Shown here: positions 7,090 through 11,072 of the stretch, in pieces | How the letters are laid out: each line of letters opens with the position of its first letter | How positions within the stretch are numbered: position 1 is the stretch's first letter | Assembly: GCA_030609125.1 (NCBI GenBank) | Contig: JAUWCW010000035.1 | Coordinates: forward strand, 1-11,072 | DNA length: 11,072 nucleotides | Direction of reading: 5' to 3' | Source of the DNA: Candidatus Rokuibacteriota bacterium | GTDB taxonomy: Bacteria > JAUVQV01 | The notes under the pieces: generated by a model | The model's input: only the letters and a program-made list of their open reading frames with translations | The model's database searches: none | What the model was told of the DNA's origin: nothing | Made by a program: the position numbers and the translations under genes

Positions 7090-8474
7090 CCACGCGCAGG
7101 GAAAAGGACTCCATGGGCGAGATGGAGGTGCCGGCGGGGGCGCTCTACGGCGCCCAGACCGCCAGGGCGGTGGGCAACTTCACCGTCAGCGGCGAGGGGA
7201 TCGGGAGGGCTGTGATCGGCGCCCTCGGGCTCGTCAAGGCCGCCGCCGCCGAGGTCAACAGGGACCTGGGCCTTCTCGACGCGGAGACGGCCGCCGCCGT
7301 CGTGCGGGCCTCCCGGGAGGTCGCCGAGGGGACGCTGGACGAACACTTTCCCGTGGATGTCTTCCAGACGGGGTCGGGGACCTCGAGCAACATGAACGCC
7401 AACGAGGTCATAGCCAACCGCGCCATCCAGCTCATGGGCGGCGAGGTGGGCTCCAGGGCGGTTCACCCCAACGACCATGTCAACAGGGGACAGTCGAGCA
7501 ATGACGTCTTTCCCACCGCCCTTCACGTCGCCGCCCGCGTCCAGGTCGAAAAGGAGCTGCTCCCTGCCCTGCGGAGGATGCACGACTGCCTCCGGGAGAA
7601 GGCCCGGGAGTTCGCTCCCATCGTCAAGACCGGCCGCACCCACCTTCAGGATGCCACGCCCATGCGCCTGGGCCAGGAGTTTTCGGGTTTTGCTTCGCAG
7701 GTGGAGCACGCGGCAGACCATATCCGGCAGGCCTGCGGGCACCTGGAAGAGCTTGCCGTCGGGGGAACCGCGGTGGGAACGGGGATCAACACCCACCCCG
7801 AGTTCGGCCGCCGTGTCGCCGCCGCGATCAGCTCGGCGACGGGCATCGGTTTCAGGGAGGCGCCGAACCACTTCGAGGCCCAGGCCGCCCAGGACGCGGC
7901 GGTGCAGATGAGCGGCAGCCTCAAGACCGCGGCGGTTGCTCTCATGAAGATCGCCAACGACATCCGCTGGCTCGGCTCGGGACCGAGGCTGGGGTTGGGA
8001 GAGCTCGAGATCCCGGCGGTGCAGCCCGGCTCCTCCATCATGCCCGGCAAGGTGAACCCCGTCATCGCCGAATCGCTCATCATGGCCTGCGCCCAGGTCA
8101 TCGGCAACGACACGGCCGTTTCCATCGGGGGGCTCTACGGCAACTTTCAGCTCAACACCATGCTCCCCCTCATCGGCAGGAACCTTCTGCAGCAGATAGA
8201 CCTGCTGGCCCGCGGCGCCGACATGTTCACGGTGAAGCTTCTGGAGGGTCTCAGGGCGGACCGGGAGCGCATTGAGTCCCTGAACGAGCGGTCCCTCTCC
8301 CTCGCCACCGCCCTCGCCCCGGTCATCGGGTACGACATGGCCGCCGAGATTGCCAAGGAGGCCCACCGGAGGGGCAGGACCGTTCTTGAGGTCGCGATGG
8401 AGAAGAATGTTCTCCGGGAGGATGAACTGAAGAGGCTCCTCGATCCCGCCGGACAGACCGGGCCGATGGAGTAA
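7086..8474 (+). CDS. fumC: class II fumarate hydratase (462 aa)
   Basis: Catalyses reversible hydration of fumarate to malate without an iron-sulfur cluster; family members are cytosolic homotetramers. Family motifs: TGSGTSSNMNANEV (95-108), HPNDHVN (127-133), QSSND (136-140), TGRTHLQDATP (182-192) with the likely catalytic H186, and the signature GSSIMPGKVNPV (315-326), whose loop Ser is S316/S317. Length is normal for FumC. Aspartate ammonia-lyase shares the signature, but the overall match and the neighbouring aconitase and fumarate-reducing genes support fumarase. The start is GTG 7086, overlapping the aconitase stop as GTGA, with AAAGGGG (7072-7078) seven bases upstream. The oxygen-insensitive class is notable beside oxygen-sensitive KorAB and aconitase. 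Confidence 0.95.
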   Translation: MTTRREKDSMGEMEVPAGALYGAQTARAVGNFTVSGEGIGRAVIGALGLVKAAAAEVNRDLGLLDAETAAAVVRASREVAEGTLDEHFPVDVFQTGSGTSSNMNANEVIANRAIQLMGGEVGSRAVHPNDHVNRGQSSNDVFPTALHVAARVQVEKELLPALRRMHDCLREKAREFAPIVKTGRTHLQDATPMRLGQEFSGFASQVEHAADHIRQACGHLEELAVGGTAVGTGINTHPEFGRRVAAAISSATGIGFREAPNHFEAQAAQDAAVQMSGSLKTAAVALMKIANDIRWLGSGPRLGLGELEIPAVQPGSSIMPGKVNPVIAESLIMACAQVIGNDTAVSIGGLYGNFQLNTMLPLIGRNLLQQIDLLARGADMFTVKLLEGLRADRERIESLNERSLSLATALAPVIGYDMAAEIAKEAHRRGRTVLEVAMEKNVLREDELKRLLDPAGQTGPME

Positions 8475-8477
8475 GGC

Positions 8478-10181
8478 ATGGACATAGCGGACCGCTTCGA
8501 AGCCGACGTGGTCATCATGGGCGCGGGGCTGACGGGGCTGTCGGCGGCCATGTCGCTGGCCGAGAAGCATCCCGGCGTCAGCGTGATCGTGCTGAGCAAG
8601 GTCCATCCGCTGCGCTCCCACTCCGGCGCGGCCCAGGGAGGCATCAACGCCGCCGTGGCCCTGGAGGACAAATGGGAGGACCACTACTACGACACCCTGA
8701 AGGGAGGAGGCTTTCTCGGGGACCAGGACGCCGTTCAGATCCTCACCTGGAACGCCCCCGATGCCATCTACTCCCTCGACCGCTGGGGAGCGAACTTCAG
8801 CCGCGACCCGGACGGCGCCTTCGCCCAGCGCCCCTTCGGAGGGCAGCGGCGCAACCGCACCTGCTACGTCGCCGACAAGACCGGACACGCCCTGCTGAAC
8901 GCCCTCTACGAGCAGTGCGTGAAGAAGGGCGTCCGGTTCTTCGACGAGTGGTACGTCTTTTCGCTCATCACCGAGAGTGACTGCCTCCTCGGCTTTCTCG
9001 CCTTTCACAACGTCACGGGGAGGATCGGGTACTTCGCCTCCCGGGCGGGCCTGGTCGCTACCGGCGGAGCGGGCCGGGTCTACGGTCAGTCCTCCAACGC
9101 CCTCATCAACACCGGGGACGGGATGTCCCTCTGCCTCAGGGCGGGAGTGCCCCTGAAGGACATCGAGTTCTTCCAGATCCATCCCACGGGTCTGCCGAAC
9201 GGCATCCTGATAACCGAGGGGGCCCGCGGCGAGGGGGGGTACCTGGTCAACGCCGCCGGGGAGCGTTTCATGAAGCGCTACGCCCCGGAGTTCATGGAAC
9301 TGGCTCCCCGGGACCTGGTGGCGCGCTCGATCCAGCAGGAGATCAACGAGGGGCGAGATTACGGGGACGGCTGCGTCCGGCTCGACCTCCGCCACCTCGG
9401 GGAAGAGAAGATCACGTCCAGGCTCTCCCAGATCCGTCAGATCGCCATGCACTTCGCCGGCGTCGATCCCGTTCTGGATCCGATCCCGGTCCGTCCCACC
9501 GTCCACTACACCATGGGGGGGATCGACGTGGACATCAACTGCTCCACGGCGGTCAACGGTCTCTTCGCCGCCGGCGAGGGCAGCTGTGTTTCCGTTCACG
9601 GCGCCAATCGGCTGGGAGGGAACTCCCTCCTGGAAACGGTGGTCTTCGGGGTGCGCTCCGGGGAGGTTATCCCCGAGTTCATCTCCTCGCAACCCGAACC
9701 GGACAGGACGCATGAGAACACGCTCCTTCACGACGCCCTTTCGCAGTTCGCCAGTCTTTTCGGCGACGAAGGGACGGAGAACGTCCCGGACCTGCGCCGA
9801 GAAATGGAAAAGGTCATGGTCGGGAGCTTCGGCCTTTTCCGGACCGGGGAGAGCATGAAGGCCGGTCTGGACCACATCAGGCAGCTCGTCGACCGCTTCC
9901 GGTTCGTCCGTGTCCCCGAGGCGGGCCTGGTCTTCAACTCGCACCTGCTTCACACCCTGGAGCTGCGGTCGATGCTCGACGTGGCCCACGCCTGCGCCAC
10001 CGCCGCGCTGACGCGGACCGAGTCGAGGGGAGGGCACTACCGGCTCGATTTCCCGCTGATCGACAACCAGAACTTCCTGAAGCACTCCATTGTGAACATG
10101 AACCCCTCGGGGCGGATGGGCCTGTCATACAGGGACGTCACCATCGTGGACACCGAGCCCCTGGACGATATCAGGTACTGA
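8478..10181 (+). CDS. sdhA: succinate dehydrogenase/fumarate reductase flavoprotein subunit (567 aa)
   Basis: Catalytic subunit interconverting succinate and fumarate; equally nameable frdA. The FAD motif GAGLTG is at 15-20. The covalent-FAD histidine is H48 in [14 protein letters not shown]. Substrate-site residues known in the family are present: H235 (IHPTGL), R250 ([11 protein letters not shown]), H343 (HYTMGG) and R378 ([13 protein letters not shown]). The C-terminal [14 protein letters not shown] (513-526) is also typical. It is close in length to the shorter (~570-590 aa) flavoproteins and shorter than the ~640 aa Geobacter/Wolinella/Bacillus kind. ATG 8478 follows the fumC stop by three bases, with GGAG at 8468-8471. 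No twin-arginine or other signal peptide is seen, so it should act on the cytoplasmic side. Direction of reaction cannot be read from the sequence. Confidence 0.95.
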   Translation: MDIADRFEADVVIMGAGLTGLSAAMSLAEKHPGVSVIVLSKVHPLRSHSGAAQGGINAAVALEDKWEDHYYDTLKGGGFLGDQDAVQILTWNAPDAIYSLDRWGANFSRDPDGAFAQRPFGGQRRNRTCYVADKTGHALLNALYEQCVKKGVRFFDEWYVFSLITESDCLLGFLAFHNVTGRIGYFASRAGLVATGGAGRVYGQSSNALINTGDGMSLCLRAGVPLKDIEFFQIHPTGLPNGILITEGARGEGGYLVNAAGERFMKRYAPEFMELAPRDLVARSIQQEINEGRDYGDGCVRLDLRHLGEEKITSRLSQIRQIAMHFAGVDPVLDPIPVRPTVHYTMGGIDVDINCSTAVNGLFAAGEGSCVSVHGANRLGGNSLLETVVFGVRSGEVIPEFISSQPEPDRTHENTLLHDALSQFASLFGDEGTENVPDLRREMEKVMVGSFGLFRTGESMKAGLDHIRQLVDRFRFVRVPEAGLVFNSHLLHTLELRSMLDVAHACATAALTRTESRGGHYRLDFPLIDNQNFLKHSIVNMNPSGRMGLSYRDVTIVDTEPLDDIRY

Positions 10182-10183
10182 TC

Positions 10184-10900
10184 GTGAAGGCGCGCTTCGA
10201 CATATTCAGAAAAAAGCCGGGCCGCCGAGGCGAGTCGAGGCAGATCTTCGAGCTGGAAGTCGCCCCCGGCGAGGTGGTGCTCGACGCGTTTCACCGGATC
10301 CAGGAACAGATCGACCCGACCTTCGCCTACCGCTACAGCTGCCGGGGCGCCATCTGCGGCTCCTGCGGGGTGCGCATCAACGGGGAGGCCGCCCTGGCAT
10401 GTCGGACCCAGGTGGCCCCGCTGGCCGAAGAGGGCGTCGTTGTCGTCGACCCCCTGGCGAACATGGCGGTCGTCAAGGACCTGGTATGCGACTTCTCCCC
10501 CTTCTGGGATGCCTACAACAGGGTGCGCCCCTTCCTCGAGAGAAGGGAGGAGAGACACGACGAGAAACTCACCTGGGACGACAAGATGACGCCGGCCCAG
10601 CTCGATCAGCTCACGCGCTGCGTCGACTGCATCAAGTGCGCCGCCTGCTTTTCCGACTGCCCGAAGAGAGAAAAGGACCGGGATTTCATAGGCCCGGCGG
10701 CGTGCGTCGAGCTCTACCGCTTCTTCTTCGACCCCCGCGACGGCGGCCGCGAGAAGAGAGTGGAGACGGCCCGGTCCCCCGGGGGGATCTTCGCCTGTGA
10801 GAATCACGCCAACTGCGTGAAAGTCTGCCCCAAGGACGTGCGTCCCCTGCGGGCCATCACCTTCATGAAGAAGAGTGTTTCGTCTGAGAACGATTCGTGA
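10184..10900 (+). CDS. sdhB: succinate dehydrogenase/fumarate reductase iron-sulfur subunit (238 aa)
   Basis: Carries electrons between the flavoprotein and its partner. The N-terminal [2Fe-2S] domain has C53, C58, C61 and C73 (SCRGAICGSCGVRING). The C-terminal domain has CIKCAACFSDCP with C149, C152, C155 and C159, then CENHANCVKVCP with C205, C211 and C215. This matches the usual [4Fe-4S] plus [3Fe-4S] arrangement. An additional Cys, C146, precedes the first ligand. The residue at the [3Fe-4S] gap is H208, where E. coli SdhB has Ile. The GTG start lies two bases after the sdhA stop with only a weak ribosome site, so translation is probably coupled. There is no CCG/HdrB-like extension as in thiol:fumarate reductase, and no cytochrome b or anchor gene follows within the window. 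Confidence 0.94.
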   Translation: MKARFDIFRKKPGRRGESRQIFELEVAPGEVVLDAFHRIQEQIDPTFAYRYSCRGAICGSCGVRINGEAALACRTQVAPLAEEGVVVVDPLANMAVVKDLVCDFSPFWDAYNRVRPFLERREERHDEKLTWDDKMTPAQLDQLTRCVDCIKCAACFSDCPKREKDRDFIGPAACVELYRFFFDPRDGGREKRVETARSPGGIFACENHANCVKVCPKDVRPLRAITFMKKSVSSENDS

Positions 10901-10933
10901 AGCGAGGCGAGGTGAACATTTCTCCCGTTTGCA

Positions 10934-11071
10934 TTATCTGACCAGCTCGGCGACCGGGATGCGATCCGGAAGCGGGGGCTGCCCGGGGTAGTGCTGCCTG
11001 TCCCGGATCTTTGATTCCGCGGGCGTGACCGGCGAGGATCTATTCCCGTCCCTCAAGGATGTTCCTGATAA
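10934..11071 (-). CDS. possible 3' end of a convergent gene (partial, unidentified)
   Basis: On the minus strand an open frame enters from the right edge and ends at TAA (complement of 10934-10936), giving about 45 residues ending in PDRIPVAELVR. Third positions are roughly three-quarters G/C, in keeping with coding DNA here. I do not recognise the product. The same third positions also favour a plus-strand frame open from 10992 to the edge, with a GTG at 11025 (MTGEDLFPSLKDVPDN). That frame has no clear ribosome site. Only one of the two is likely real, and the sequence available does not settle which. Confidence 0.3.
   Translation of the reverse strand, partial: LSGTSLRDGNRSSPVTPAESKIRDRQHYPGQPPLPDRIPVAELVR
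10963..11009. repeat. 7-bp inverted repeat, weak terminator candidate
   Basis: GATCCGG (10963-10969) and CCGGATC (11003-11009) are perfect reverse complements separated by a GC-rich 33-nt spacer, followed by only three T residues after one intervening base. It lies 60 nt past the sdhB stop and could end the operon transcript. The long loop and short T-run make this weak, and it would fall inside the possible minus-strand gene. Confidence 0.2.
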
Positions 11072-11072
11072 T

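Noticed and set aside
7086-8474. Aspartate ammonia-lyase as the identity of fumC
   Set aside because: The shared signature allows it, but the overall motif set and neighbouring TCA-cycle enzymes fit fumarase better.
6888-10085. 1065-codon open frame on the minus strand
   Set aside because: It is antisense to fumC and sdhA, whose motifs are intact. Long antisense frames are expected in GC-rich coding DNA, and the translation is Gly/Arg/His/Val-rich with no recognisable domain. The same applies to 2418-4235 and 5110-6831.
1-11072. CRISPR arrays, insertion sequences, tRNA or rRNA genes, integrase sites
   Set aside because: None seen by eye: no regularly spaced repeats, no transposase or integrase frames and no RNA-gene-like stretches. 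The DNA is almost wholly accounted for by the eight genes.

Overview
The window is a tight, single-direction block of eight plus-strand genes encoding citric-acid-cycle enzymes in the anaerobic (ferredoxin-dependent) form. The DNA is GC-rich with strongly GC-biased third codon positions. 2-oxoglutarate is handled by a two-subunit ferredoxin oxidoreductase (KorAB) instead of the NAD-linked dehydrogenase complex. The aconitase is the compact ~650-residue kind, and fumarate is handled by class II fumarase plus an SdhAB/FrdAB-type pair. This points to an anaerobic or microaerophilic high-GC bacterium. Desulfobacterota-like lineages are my best guess, but I cannot place it from sequence alone.

Layout: (1) nt 2-1528, a 5'-truncated GltD-like flavoprotein with a C-terminal ferredoxin domain. 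The open frame runs off the left edge, so the TTG at 83 is not the true start. (2) 1509-2537, a second FAD-dependent pyridine-nucleotide-disulfide-type oxidoreductase. (3) 2568-4331, KorA, a gamma-alpha fusion. (4) 4328-5122, KorB. (5) 5146-7089, aconitase. (6) 7086-8474, fumarase FumC. (7) 8478-10181, succinate dehydrogenase/fumarate reductase flavoprotein. (8) 10184-10900, its iron-sulfur subunit. Junctions are 20 nt overlap, 30 nt gap, 4 nt overlap, 23 nt gap, 4 nt overlap, 3 nt gap and 2 nt gap, which strongly suggests one polycistronic, translationally coupled operon. No promoter is visible because the 5' end lies outside the window. After 10900 lie 172 nt with no convincing continuation of the operon. 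They may hold the 3' end of a convergent minus-strand gene.

Together the enzymes interconvert citrate/isocitrate, 2-oxoglutarate/succinyl-CoA, succinate/fumarate and fumarate/malate. Isocitrate dehydrogenase, succinyl-CoA synthetase or transferase, malate dehydrogenase and citrate synthase (or a citrate-cleaving enzyme) are not here. The set could run oxidatively or reductively, and the sequence does not decide which.

The least ordinary part is the redox module at the 5' end. Two flavoproteins sit directly against KorAB, and no separate KorC or KorD subunit is seen in the window. The first carries a ferredoxin domain with one non-canonical cluster motif, and the second has a degenerate NAD(P)-binding glycine motif. 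I infer that they serve as the electron-transfer partner of KorAB. Also notable are an aconitase with Ser in place of a canonical Fe-S Cys, and an SdhAB pair with no membrane-anchor gene next to it.
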